NCBI GenBank assembly: GCA_030695285.1
Contig: JAUYTF010000070.1
Location: 1 to 7,846, forward strand
Origin: Eubacteriales bacterium
GTDB lineage: Bacteria > Bacillota > Clostridia > Christensenellales > CAG-138
DNA length: 7,846 nucleotides
Direction: 5' to 3'
Shown: in pieces, positions 1 to 5,746 of the stretch
Layout: each line of letters begins with the position of its first letter
How positions within the stretch are numbered: the stretch's first letter is position 1
Program-made: the position numbers and the translations under genes
The notes under the pieces: generated by a model
Database searches by the model: none
What the model saw: the letters and a program-made list of their open reading frames with translations, nothing else
What the model was told of the DNA's origin: nothing

Positions 1-82
1 CCGTCGTAGCGGCGGGCACGCAGCCGACGAACATCACGGAGATCATGAGCAGTGCAAGTACGAGCGCAATAGACTTCTTCAT
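1..82 (-). CDS. Lipoprotein N-terminus, probably ABC importer substrate-binding protein (partial)
   Basis: Only the first 27 codons are inside the window; the gene runs off the left edge. They encode a lipoprotein signal peptide: MKKS, a hydrophobic stretch (residues 5-19) and a lipobox ending FVGC with the lipidated cysteine at residue 21, followed by a small-residue linker (VPAATT). The ATG at 82-80 is preceded at 6-base spacing by an AAGGAGGA ribosome-binding site (88-95), which fixes the start. The signal resembles that of the binding protein at 4655. A lipoprotein directly downstream of a YesM/YesN-like pair is often the binding protein of the sugar importer that the pair controls, so that role is inferred from context. 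The mature domain is not visible, so another lipoprotein is possible. Confidence 0.8.
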   Translation of the reverse strand, partial: MKKSIALVLALLMISVMFVGCVPAATT

Positions 83-146
83 TTGGATCCTCCTTAATTC
101 TCTCTGCAAACTATAGCGCAGAACATCTTTGTTCGGCTACATGTCG

Positions 147-176
147 ATTGTACTGCTGTGGAAAAGCGCTTCTCAA
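147..176 (-). promoter_or_regulatory. Sigma-A-type promoter for the left-edge lipoprotein gene
   Basis: On the minus strand TTGAGA (176-171, 5 of 6 to the -35 consensus) and TACAAT (152-147, 5 of 6 to the -10) are separated by 18 bases. Transcription would start near 140, giving a leader of roughly 58 bases. A palindrome covers the end of the -35 and the spacer, so repression at this promoter is plausible. Its presence suggests the lipoprotein gene is not transcribed only by readthrough from the kinase/regulator pair. Confidence 0.6.
161..174. promoter_or_regulatory. Operator-like palindrome with LacI/GalR-type core AAGCGCTT
   Basis: GAAAAGCGCTTCTC is a 14-bp imperfect dyad (12 of 14 positions symmetric) with a central CG, the core typical of LacI/GalR-family operators. 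It overlaps the -35 hexamer and spacer of the minus-strand promoter, a usual place for repression. It fits the CcpA cre consensus poorly at its outer positions. Whether the LacI-type protein of this window or another regulator binds it cannot be told. Confidence 0.4.
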
Positions 177-188
177 TGGTGGCGGATT

Positions 189-247
189 ACGGTTTTGTCG
201 AAAATATTACACATCTACACAATTCCTTCACAATAACCACGGTTTTG
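189..247 (-). repeat. 9-bp direct repeat CAAAACCGT, possible response-regulator sites
   Basis: CAAAACCGT on the minus strand occurs exactly at 197-189 and at 247-239, 50 bp apart. Relative to the predicted start near 140 the copies lie at about -57 to -49 and -107 to -99, upstream of the -35. AraC-type activators commonly use direct repeats in that position, so the neighbouring response regulator is the natural candidate. A similar word, TAAAACCGT, lies upstream of the kinase promoter on the plus strand (3019-3027). Binding is inference. Confidence 0.35.
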
Positions 248-255
248 CAACACTG

Positions 256-275
256 CGCCGCCGGTAAAGGCGGCG
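256..275 (-). other. GC-rich hairpin after the response-regulator gene
   Basis: CGCCGCC (256-262) pairs perfectly with GGCGGCG (269-275) across a 6-base loop. It lies about 60 bases beyond the regulator stop codon. No T-run follows on either strand, so it is not a textbook intrinsic terminator. It may stabilise the 3' end of the kinase/regulator message or attenuate readthrough into the lipoprotein gene. Confidence 0.45.
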
Positions 276-292
276 TGGGCGGCATATTTCGT

Positions 293-367
293 TTATGCTT
301 CTTCGCCGTGCACGGCGAATTTTTCAGTGCGTTTGACTTATGCTTTTTCGCCGAGTGCGGCAAATTT
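293..367 (-). repeat. Imperfect duplication of the response-regulator 3' end, each copy a hairpin
   Basis: The last 30 bases of the regulator gene (367-338, ending GAAAAAGCATAA) recur 45 bases downstream (322-293, ending GAAGAAGCATAA) with 25 of 30 positions identical, including the TAA. The offset is a multiple of three, so the copies share a reading frame: KFAALGEKA-stop against KFAVHGEEA-stop. Each copy folds into a 7-bp hairpin with a 4-base loop; the downstream one is a perfect 18-bp palindrome (302-319). On the plus strand that palindrome is followed by TTTTT (320-324), so it could stop antisense transcription heading into the regulator gene. Confidence 0.55.
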
Positions 368-1099
368 GTTGCGGTAGTCCAGCGGGGTCATGCCGTATTT
401 TTTGCGAAACGCGCTGCTGAAATACCGCGCGTCCGAAAAGCCGACGAGTTCGGAGACATCCCCGATCTTTCGGCTCACATCCGCCAGATACAACCGCGAG
501 CGCTCCATGCGCACATCGTTGAGATAATCCGAAAAATTCTGTCCGACGGTCCTCTTAAACAACTCTGATAGATAATTGGGGGAGATGTAGAGCGCGTTTG
601 AAGCATTCTTCAGCGTCAGTTTGGATGGATAATTCCGCTCGATATATTCGATTGCTCGCAGAATCAGCAGATTCTGCACCGGGACTGTCCCTTCCGGCGA
701 GGCAACCGTTCGCCGAAGCGCCTCGGCCCGCGCGGACAACTCCTGCTCGATCTGTTCCAGCGTTTGGGTGATTTCCTCCGGCGAGGTGGGTTTGGTGATG
801 TATTTTCTCACACCGAGCTCGATTGCACGCTGGGCATAGTCAAAGCGGCTGTATCCGCTGATGATGATCACGGGGATTTCGCGGTTTACCTCGCGGATAT
901 GATGCACCATATCCAGCCCCTGCATACCGGGCATCTGGATATCGGTGATGATGACGTCCACCTCGTTTTCGTAGAGAAAGGCGAGGGCGCTCTCTGCCTC
1001 GGCAAACGCGCCGGAGACGATCCAGCCCTCGCGAAGGCCAAGCAACCTGCCGAGACCTTTGCGAATCTTTGGTTCGTCGTCCACAATGATGATGTTCAT
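338..1099 (-). CDS. Two-component response regulator, receiver plus AraC-type DNA-binding domain (YesN-like)
   Basis: This 253-residue cytoplasmic transcription factor is the partner of the adjacent kinase. The receiver domain fills residues 1-120: acidic pair D7-D8, phospho-acceptor D53 in TDIQMPGMQG, switch residue S81 in ISGY, and conserved K103 in TKP. After a linker, residues about 147-248 form an AraC-type domain with two helix-turn-helix units (about 162-186, including ALYISPNYLSELFK, and 211-239, including VGFSDARYFSSAFRK, ending in the family signature MTPLDYR). It is shorter than YesN proteins that carry a middle linker domain. The start ATG overlaps the kinase stop (ATGA) and follows a GAGGGG ribosome-binding site, showing translational coupling. 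Once phosphorylated it probably activates carbohydrate-uptake genes; the lipoprotein gene downstream is the likeliest target. Family assignment is secure; the target is inferred. Confidence 0.95.
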   Translation of the reverse strand: MNIIIVDDEPKIRKGLGRLLGLREGWIVSGAFAEAESALAFLYENEVDVIITDIQMPGMQGLDMVHHIREVNREIPVIIISGYSRFDYAQRAIELGVRKYITKPTSPEEITQTLEQIEQELSARAEALRRTVASPEGTVPVQNLLILRAIEYIERNYPSKLTLKNASNALYISPNYLSELFKRTVGQNFSDYLNDVRMERSRLYLADVSRKIGDVSELVGFSDARYFSSAFRKKYGMTPLDYRNKFAALGEKA

Positions 1100-2901
1100 G
1101 CGGTTCCCCCCTCATCGTCCTGTGTGCTGCACACGCCGTTATTCAACATCATCGCCTCGTCGTCCAGCGGCAACACGATGGTGATGGAGAGTCCGCAGCC
1201 AAGGGTATTGTTCACAACGAATTCGCAGCGGCCGTTGAAATGCAGCTGCAGCCGCCTTGCGACGTTCCTTACGCCGATGTTCTTATATCCGATGGAATCG
1301 TTGCTAAGCAGCCGCTTGAACTGATACAGCTCGTCGGGCGTCATGCCGCGCCCGTTGTCGCTCACCGTGAGGTACACGCGGCTACCCGCGCGAATGGCGT
1401 TGACGCGTAGGATGCCCGCGCGGCCGGAGTTATGAATGCCGTGGTCGATGGCGTTCTCGATGAGCGGCTGCAGAATAAGCTTCGGCACTTTGAAGGTTTC
1501 CAGCGAATCTTCGAGATTCAGCGTGAACTCCAGCCTGTCCTCCAGTCGGAATTTTTGGATGAGCAGATAATCCTTCACATGACGGCACTCTTCCAGAAGC
1601 GTCACCATAGAGGTCGCCGTGTCCATGCTGTATTGCATGAGCTTGCCGAGCGCGACGACGATCGCGCTGACCTCCATCTCGTCGCGGCCGATGAGCATCC
1701 AGTTGATCGTGTCGAGTGTGTTGTAGAGAAAGTGCGGATTGATCTGCGCCTGCAGCGCTTCGATTTCGGCGGTCTTTTGCGCAATCTTCTCCTGATAGAC
1801 CTGGTTGACGAGAATATGGATGCGGTTAACCATGTAGTTGAAGGTTTCGGTCAGTTCGCCAATCTCATCCCGCCGGTCGTTCTCCAGCTGGAGATCAAAG
1901 TTTTTATCCTGCACCTGTCTCATGCCGTTTTTCAGGCGTGCGAGGGGTTTGGTGATTGCCAGCGCCAGAATCAGCAGAAACATGGAAGCAAGCACAACGG
2001 AGACCGTTACGAGCACCACTGTATAGCGCTTGAGCGAATCTGCTTCGGGAAAGAGCTTGCTGTCAGGAATCATGGTAAAGGTGACCCAGCCTGTGAGGCC
2101 GTTATACTGAGAGCAGATATAATACGACACGCCGCCGAGCTCGATGACGGACTTTCGCTCGCCCGCTTTGTATCGCGCGAGGAGAGCACTTCGCCAGTCG
2201 TCGCGCACGGCGTTGTCGCCGTAGATGATGGTACCTTCCCGGTCGGTAATAAACGTGGTCTGATAGCCGAGAATCTTTTGCTTGGTCAGAATCGCCCCGC
2301 CAAACGTGCGCGGGTTGACTTCGGCAACCACGAGCCCGACCGTTTCGCTGTGCCTGTTTTGCAGACCGGCATAGATCAGCAGGCTGTCGGCGGCGTTTGC
2401 TGCGGTGTCATACAGCCCGGTCGTTAGGTTCGACCAGATCGCTTTGGCGGGATATTTTTCCGCGTGAGCATAAAGATCCGCCAATATGACGGGGTCGATC
2501 GCCGCGTCTTCCGTGCGGCTCGTGTAGACCACCTGCTCGCCTATCAAGATATTGACGTCGCTGATTTCGCTAAACGGGCCAAAGAGATTCTGACACAAGA
2601 GAGTAAGCTCTGCGGTTCCGACCAGACCCGGCACACCGGACTCGATTAGATTTGCGAGCTCCTGCGCCTCCGCGCTTCCGGCGACTGTTTGCATGAGGCT
2701 ATCGATCTGCCGAACCTTGACATTGAGGCTGATGTCGATGCGGTTGATCGTGTCGGACAGCACGCGCTTCTCGCTCTGGCGCACGACTTTGTCCGCCTTT
2801 TGATAGGACAGCACGCCGATGACCACGCCAAGCAGCGCGAGCGGAATCGCGCCCATGATGAGCAGTTTTTTCCAAAATGAAATATTCTTGAAGAAGTGCA
2901 T
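1096..2901 (-). CDS. Membrane sensor histidine kinase, YesM/LytS-type (HAMP, His_kinase, HATPase)
   Basis: This 601-residue membrane kinase has a first transmembrane helix at about residues 12-33, an extracytoplasmic sensor region at 34-293 (probably Cache-like, by family habit), a second helix at about 294-316, and a HAMP linker at about 313-367 (ITKPLARLKNGM, RRDEIGELTETFNYM). The His_kinase domain carries the phospho-acceptor H390 in the motif INPHFLYNTLDTINW. The ATP-binding domain shows the N box (LILQPLIENAIDHGI, N483), G1 (DNGRGM, 515-520) and G2 (GYKNIGVRNVARRL, 538-551). About 22 residues follow the usual end of the catalytic domain. The start has an AGGAG ribosome-binding site (2912-2908) and a good promoter upstream. 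Kinases of this class typically respond to sugars or oligosaccharides and pair with AraC-type regulators, as here. The ligand is unknown. Confidence 0.95.
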   Translation of the reverse strand: MHFFKNISFWKKLLIMGAIPLALLGVVIGVLSYQKADKVVRQSEKRVLSDTINRIDISLNVKVRQIDSLMQTVAGSAEAQELANLIESGVPGLVGTAELTLLCQNLFGPFSEISDVNILIGEQVVYTSRTEDAAIDPVILADLYAHAEKYPAKAIWSNLTTGLYDTAANAADSLLIYAGLQNRHSETVGLVVAEVNPRTFGGAILTKQKILGYQTTFITDREGTIIYGDNAVRDDWRSALLARYKAGERKSVIELGGVSYYICSQYNGLTGWVTFTMIPDSKLFPEADSLKRYTVVLVTVSVVLASMFLLILALAITKPLARLKNGMRQVQDKNFDLQLENDRRDEIGELTETFNYMVNRIHILVNQVYQEKIAQKTAEIEALQAQINPHFLYNTLDTINWMLIGRDEMEVSAIVVALGKLMQYSMDTATSMVTLLEECRHVKDYLLIQKFRLEDRLEFTLNLEDSLETFKVPKLILQPLIENAIDHGIHNSGRAGILRVNAIRAGSRVYLTVSDNGRGMTPDELYQFKRLLSNDSIGYKNIGVRNVARRLQLHFNGRCEFVVNNTLGCGLSITIVLPLDDEAMMLNNGVCSTQDDEGGTA

Positions 2902-2933
2902 AGAATGCTCCTATCTACCATTTAGACATCTGA

Positions 2934-2962
2934 ATTGTAGCGGATAGGAGGATTTTTTACAA
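2934..2962 (-). promoter_or_regulatory. Promoter of the kinase/response-regulator operon
   Basis: On the minus strand TTGTAA (2962-2957) and TACAAT (2939-2934) are separated by exactly 17 bases. Transcription would begin near 2927, leaving a leader of about 26 bases before the kinase ATG at 2901. The -35 hexamer TTGTAA is the same as in the promoter predicted for the LacI-type gene. Confidence 0.65.
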
Positions 2963-3272
2963 ATATTTCGCAAAAGAAAAATCTTACGGGATTATGATTT
3001 GAAGATTCATCTGCACTATAAAACCGTTTAAGTGCAGGTGCTAAAATTTCGGACAGCATGGTAAAAAGTATGAAAGGAATCAGGAGGATAACACCATGTA
3101 GAGCATGGAACGTCGATCTGCCGCCCGAAATATGATCTAGGAGCATTGTTAGTAGAATGGGATTTATACGGAGTTTTATGTTCAAAAATTGCGGATAAAA
3201 GTGATACAGCAGGGTATTTTGCACAATATTAAAAGATAAGGAGGAGACCCATTTGCAGGTGCAAGATTGAGA
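2963..3272. other. Gap between kinase promoter and LacI-type gene; no supported gene
   Basis: This 310-base A+T-rich stretch has no convincing gene on either strand. On the plus strand it holds two strong ribosome-binding-site matches that lead nowhere. AGGAGG (3082-3087) sits 8 bases before ATG (3096-3098), which is followed at once by TAG. AAGGAGGA (3238-3245) precedes a TTG (3253-3255) opening only five codons. Between them one plus-strand frame is open for about 48 codons (3093-3230) without a plausible start or recognisable similarity. It could be the remains of a lost gene, or non-coding. No clear terminator for the LacI-type gene is visible. Confidence 0.5.
3011..3037. other. Hairpin in the kinase upstream region
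   Basis: CTGCACT (3011-3017) pairs with AGTGCAG (3031-3037). After one bulged A the stem continues TAAA/TTTA (3019-3022 with 3027-3030) around a 4-base loop, giving 11 base pairs in all. No T-run follows on either strand, so it is not a standard terminator. It lies about 50 bases upstream of the kinase -35 and contains the AAAACCGT word, so it could be a protein-binding dyad or a transcript 3' structure for the LacI-type gene. Confidence 0.4.
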
Positions 3273-4286
3273 CTATTTCACCTGCGGCGGTGCGGTGCTT
3301 TCGCGTACGATCAGCTTGCACTGCGGTAGCACGACGGATTGGCAGGGCTCACCATTGATTGCTTTTTGCAGCAATTCAATTCCGAGCCTTCCCATCTCCT
3401 GACGGTCTACTGCCATCGTGGTCAGAGCAGGAATGAGGTATTTCGAAGATAACACATCATCAATGCCGATAACGGAGATGTCATCTGGAACGCGTATCCC
3501 TTTATGATAGAGCTTTCTTAGTGCGCGCATCGCATAAAAATCTGTTGCGCAGAATATCGCTGTTGGTAACTGAGGGCCGGAAAGAGCCTCGTCGATGCAG
3601 GAGCCCAGAGAATCCTCGTCATATACGTTTAGCTGGATTCTGTTCGTGCCAAGTGCTATTTTCGCTTCCGCGGTTGCCCTCCGGAAGCCCTCGAAAACGA
3701 GCAAATTGAAGTCATGTTGCTTGTTGTTGCCAATGAAAGCGATATCTCTATGGCCAAGATCGAGCAAGTGTTTTGTTGCGGTATAGGCCGCGTGTTCATA
3801 GTCAACCTGAACTGAAAGGCATAGATCGCCAGTGCGACGACTACTATCTAATACGATAATTGGTATGTTAAACGATTTTAGCTCGGCATATACGGCACGG
3901 TCGATATCACCAAATGAGAGTATTCCATCCAACATGTCGGAACGTAAAACGTCTGAAAATGCAAGATCCTTTCCTTTGTAAAACGTTGAAGTGATTAGGA
4001 GATTATAGGAAAGGCTCTCACAGGCTTCCATCACGCTTGTATTGAGCTCGGTATAAAACAATCGATCCTGCAAGGGACATTCGTTTCGAAACAACACAGC
4101 AATATTTGCGTTTGAAGATTTCAGCCTGCCCGGCGCGTGGTGTAAATAGCCAGTTTGCTTGACTATGTTGAGAATACGAGCGCGGGTTTTTTCGCCAATG
4201 CCGGGTTTCCCGTTCAGCGCGATTGATACGGCGGAGGGCGAAACCCCAGCAATTCGAGCGATGTCAATTGTCGTGATTTTTTCCAT
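3273..4286 (-). CDS. LacI/GalR-family transcriptional regulator
   Basis: This 337-residue DNA-binding regulator has the family's usual length. Residues 4-24 form the helix-turn-helix (ITTIDIARIAGVSPSAVSIALNG), followed by the third helix and a hinge (about 46-58, including the leucine of GRLKSS). Residues 60-337 are a periplasmic-binding-protein-like effector domain, with family landmarks TKHLLDLGHRDIAFIG (171-186), ATDFYAMRAL (247-256) and the C-terminal VIGIDD...LTTMAVDRQEMGRLGIELL. The ATG at 4286-4284 was chosen because GAGG lies 8 bases upstream (4298-4295) and the predicted promoter is just beyond it. An upstream in-frame ATG (4337) would add 17 hydrophobic residues ahead of the HTH and lies upstream of the -10. 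It is divergent to the importer operon, so it probably represses it and releases on binding the sugar or a derivative. Ligand unknown. Confidence 0.93.
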   Translation of the reverse strand: MEKITTIDIARIAGVSPSAVSIALNGKPGIGEKTRARILNIVKQTGYLHHAPGRLKSSNANIAVLFRNECPLQDRLFYTELNTSVMEACESLSYNLLITSTFYKGKDLAFSDVLRSDMLDGILSFGDIDRAVYAELKSFNIPIIVLDSSRRTGDLCLSVQVDYEHAAYTATKHLLDLGHRDIAFIGNNKQHDFNLLVFEGFRRATAEAKIALGTNRIQLNVYDEDSLGSCIDEALSGPQLPTAIFCATDFYAMRALRKLYHKGIRVPDDISVIGIDDVLSSKYLIPALTTMAVDRQEMGRLGIELLQKAINGEPCQSVVLPQCKLIVRESTAPPQVK

Positions 4287-4314
4287 AATAGTTACCTCGC
4301 CATCTACTAAAAAG

Positions 4315-4343
4315 AGTATACTAAAAATAATTAGCAATTACAA
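4315..4343 (-). promoter_or_regulatory. Promoter of the LacI-type regulator gene
   Basis: Minus-strand TTGTAA (4343-4338) and TATACT (4320-4315) are separated by 17 bases. The predicted start near 4308 gives a short leader of about 22 bases before the ATG at 4286. Two TACTAA half-sites flank the -10, suggesting autoregulation. Confidence 0.6.
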
Positions 4344-4400
4344 CAAGAATATTCAGTAACTATTTCGCTCATAAGCGGCGAGATTGTTGAAAATTAGTAC

Positions 4401-4429
4401 TTGACAAGACTATATCACGAATATAAACT
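4401..4429 (+). promoter_or_regulatory. Promoter of the sugar ABC importer operon
   Basis: A perfect -35 TTGACA (4401-4406) is followed either by TAAACT at 17-base spacing (4424-4429) or TATAAA at 15-base spacing (4422-4427). Transcription would start near 4436. The half-site TTAGTA touches the -35 from upstream and the 13-bp dyad lies about 20-33 bases into the transcript, both positions where a bound repressor would block the polymerase. Confidence 0.65.
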
Positions 4430-4435
4430 AAAAGC

Positions 4436-4654
4436 AACAGAAATACTAAATAGTATTAGTAATACTAATCTTGATCGGATTCCATCCTCTCAATACGTAC
4501 GATCACCGCTAATCTGTGATTCAATGATCAGTTATCTTCAATACCCACTATAAACATCAATATATCTTGAGTCGTTTCCAACATGATTATTTGATTTTTA
4601 ATTTTCCGGTGACAAACCGGAATGGAAAACAAAAAAACAAGGAGAGAAAGAACA
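4436..4654 (+). promoter_or_regulatory. Long leader upstream of the binding-protein gene
   Basis: About 220 bases separate the predicted transcription start from the ATG at 4655. The leader begins with the operator-like dyads, carries a small inverted repeat ATCAC/GTGAT (4502-4506 and 4516-4520), and ends with a 7-bp hairpin, TTCCGGT (4604-4610) with ACCGGAA (4616-4622), loop GACAA. An A-rich stretch and the AAGGAGAG ribosome-binding site (4639-4646) follow. I recognise no known riboswitch and no T-run that would make a terminator. A weak second promoter (TTTCCA 4575-4580, TTTAAT 4597-4602, spacing 16) would shorten the leader. Confidence 0.4.
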
Positions 4655-5668
4655 ATGAAAAAGGTCTTTGTGTTGGTCTTGTGCCTGATCATGGCTCTAA
4701 GCAGCTTTGCTTGCACAGCAAAAGCCCCTGCGGCGACAGATGAAGCCGCGGCTGCGCCCGAAGCAACCGCCGTAGAAGGAGCCGCGACCGAACCAGCAGC
4801 TGCGACGGAAAGCAAGCCGCTCAAGGTCGGCATCGTCGTTGCGGAATACAACGAATGGAACCATCTTTATTATGCTGAAATCGAAAACAAGTGCAAAGAG
4901 TTCGGCTGGACGAGCGAAGTCTTTGACGCGGGTCAGGACGTCAACCAGCAGATCAACCTCGTGAACTCCTGCGTTGCGCAGGGCTTCAATGCGATTACCA
5001 TCCAGCCAGCGGATAACGCCGCACTCGCTCCCGCGATGAAAAAAGCTGCAGAAGCAGGATTGATCGTAGTGTCGCACTATGACATGGATCCCGCCTTGGG
5101 TATCAACGACTTGATCTATCAGGTACTCTTTGGCCAGAAGGCCTCCGGCGTTCTGGAAGCGGAAGAGTACGTAAAAGCAGCGGGCGATAGCGGCAAAGTC
5201 GCGATTATCGCTGGACTGACCGGCGCAGATAACGCACAGAAACGTACGGAAGGTATGATGGAAGTCTTCGCCAAGTATCCGAACATCGAAGTTGTGCAGA
5301 CCGTGTATTGCGACTGGGATCGCCAAAAGGCAATGGCTGCCGCCGAGGATATTATGACGGCGCATCCTGACATCAAAGCCTTTATCGTGCAGGATGACGG
5401 CATGGCCTGGGGCGTTTATGCTGCAATCGAAGCCGCCGGCAAGACTGATTCCATCCTGATTGCTTCTCAGGGCTTTTATGAGAGCTCCATTCCCGCGATT
5501 CAGGAAGGCAAGTTCATGTTTACGATTTCCTATCCGGCCGGATTCTTTGCTCGCGATGCCATGGACGTGATCAAGAAGGTTTCCGATGGTGAAACCGTCG
5601 ATCGCGTTATGACGCTGGGCATGTTGCTTGTCACCAAGGACAATGTCGAAACCGCACCGCACGATTAA
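4655..5668 (+). CDS. Sugar ABC importer substrate-binding lipoprotein (RbsB-like, Peripla_BP_4)
   Basis: This 337-residue extracytoplasmic lipoprotein captures the sugar and delivers it to the membrane importer. A signal peptide (1-19) ends in SSFA before the lipidated C20, and an Ala/Glu/Pro/Thr-rich tether (21-54) follows. The binding domain starts at KPLKVGIVV (55). Hallmarks of the ribose/galactose-type fold are QQINLVNSCVAQGFNAITIQPAD (98-120), AAEAGLIVVSHYDMD (131-145), GLTGADNAQKRTEGM (187-201), a KYPNIEVV...DWDRQKAM segment (207-227) and QDDGMAWGVYAAIEAAGK (246-263). The ATG at 4655 is preferred over an in-frame ATG at 4622: AAGGAGAG lies just before it, the encoded protein begins with a standard lipoprotein signal (MKKVFVLVL), and 4622 overlaps the leader hairpin. 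It is first in an operon with an ATPase and permease. The ligand cannot be read from sequence. Confidence 0.94.
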   Translation: MKKVFVLVLCLIMALSSFACTAKAPAATDEAAAAPEATAVEGAATEPAAATESKPLKVGIVVAEYNEWNHLYYAEIENKCKEFGWTSEVFDAGQDVNQQINLVNSCVAQGFNAITIQPADNAALAPAMKKAAEAGLIVVSHYDMDPALGINDLIYQVLFGQKASGVLEAEEYVKAAGDSGKVAIIAGLTGADNAQKRTEGMMEVFAKYPNIEVVQTVYCDWDRQKAMAAAEDIMTAHPDIKAFIVQDDGMAWGVYAAIEAAGKTDSILIASQGFYESSIPAIQEGKFMFTISYPAGFFARDAMDVIKKVSDGETVDRVMTLGMLLVTKDNVETAPHD

Positions 5669-5699
5669 GAGAGCCGAAAGCTCGCATCAAACGTATGTA

Positions 5700-5730
5700 T
5701 TTAGGCGGGGCGATAATCGCCCCGTCTAAA
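5700..5730 (+). other. Strong intercistronic hairpin between binding-protein and ATPase genes
   Basis: Bases 5700-5713 pair with 5717-5730 through 14 base pairs (one G-U), with a 3-base loop; the core is GGCGGGGCG/CGCCCCGTC. It is followed by TGAAAGGATGG, not a T-run, so it does not look like a full terminator. In binding-protein-dependent importers such hairpins commonly protect the upstream message, keeping the binding protein in excess over ATPase and permease. Here it ends three bases before the ATPase ribosome-binding site and could also limit ATPase translation. Confidence 0.7.
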
Positions 5731-5732
5731 TG

Positions 5733-5738
5733 AAAGGA
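5733..5738 (+). promoter_or_regulatory. Ribosome-binding site that favours a TTG start for the ATPase
   Basis: AAAGGA lies exactly 8 bases before the in-frame TTG at 5747-5749. The alternative ATG at 5738-5740 overlaps the last base of this site and has no other Shine-Dalgarno sequence; just upstream of it is the hairpin. Spacing therefore points to the TTG codon. Confidence 0.55.
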
Positions 5739-5746
5739 TGGGTACC

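Larger units (their letters stand above)
4305..4468. promoter_or_regulatory. Cluster of TACTAA/TTAGTA half-sites over the divergent promoters
   Basis: The hexamer TACTAA or its complement occurs six times in 164 bases: 4305-4310, 4319-4324, 4394-4399, 4444-4449, 4456-4461 and 4463-4468. The last two form a perfect 13-bp dyad (6-bp arms, 1-base centre) just downstream of the importer promoter. The first two bracket the -10 of the LacI-type gene, and the third abuts the importer -35. This arrangement fits repression of both divergent promoters by one factor, most simply the adjacent LacI-type protein. The absence of a central CG is atypical for that family, so the AraC-type response regulator or another factor remains possible. 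Confidence 0.5.

Noticed and set aside
161..174. Canonical CcpA cre site
   Set aside because: The core matches, but the outer positions of the cre consensus do not; it is called only an operator-like palindrome.
256..275. Intrinsic terminator for the response-regulator gene
   Set aside because: The stem is good but no T-run follows on either strand, so it is kept only as a hairpin.
1432..2427. 331-codon plus-strand frame opposite the kinase
   Set aside because: It lies antisense to a kinase with all its motifs intact and has no ribosome-binding site or domain; it is a by-product of G+C-rich codons.
2922..3224. 100-codon minus-strand reading frame between kinase and LacI-type gene
   Set aside because: It has a GTG start without a ribosome-binding site, an improbable composition, no recognisable domain, and its 3' end overlaps the kinase promoter.
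4287..4337. 17-residue N-terminal extension of the LacI-type protein
   Set aside because: It would put a hydrophobic stretch before the HTH and start upstream of the predicted -10; the ATG at 4286 has its own ribosome-binding site.
4502..4530. CRP-like site (TGTGA-N6-GATCA)
   Set aside because: Only one half matches, and CRP control is not expected in the Gram-positive setting suggested here.
4622..4654. 11-residue N-terminal extension of the binding lipoprotein (MENKKTRRERT)
   Set aside because: The ATG at 4622 overlaps a hairpin and lacks a ribosome-binding site, while the ATG at 4655 has one and gives a standard lipoprotein signal.
4697..5662. 321-codon minus-strand frame opposite the binding-protein gene
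   Set aside because: The opposite strand encodes a complete binding lipoprotein with signal peptide and family motifs; this frame shows none.
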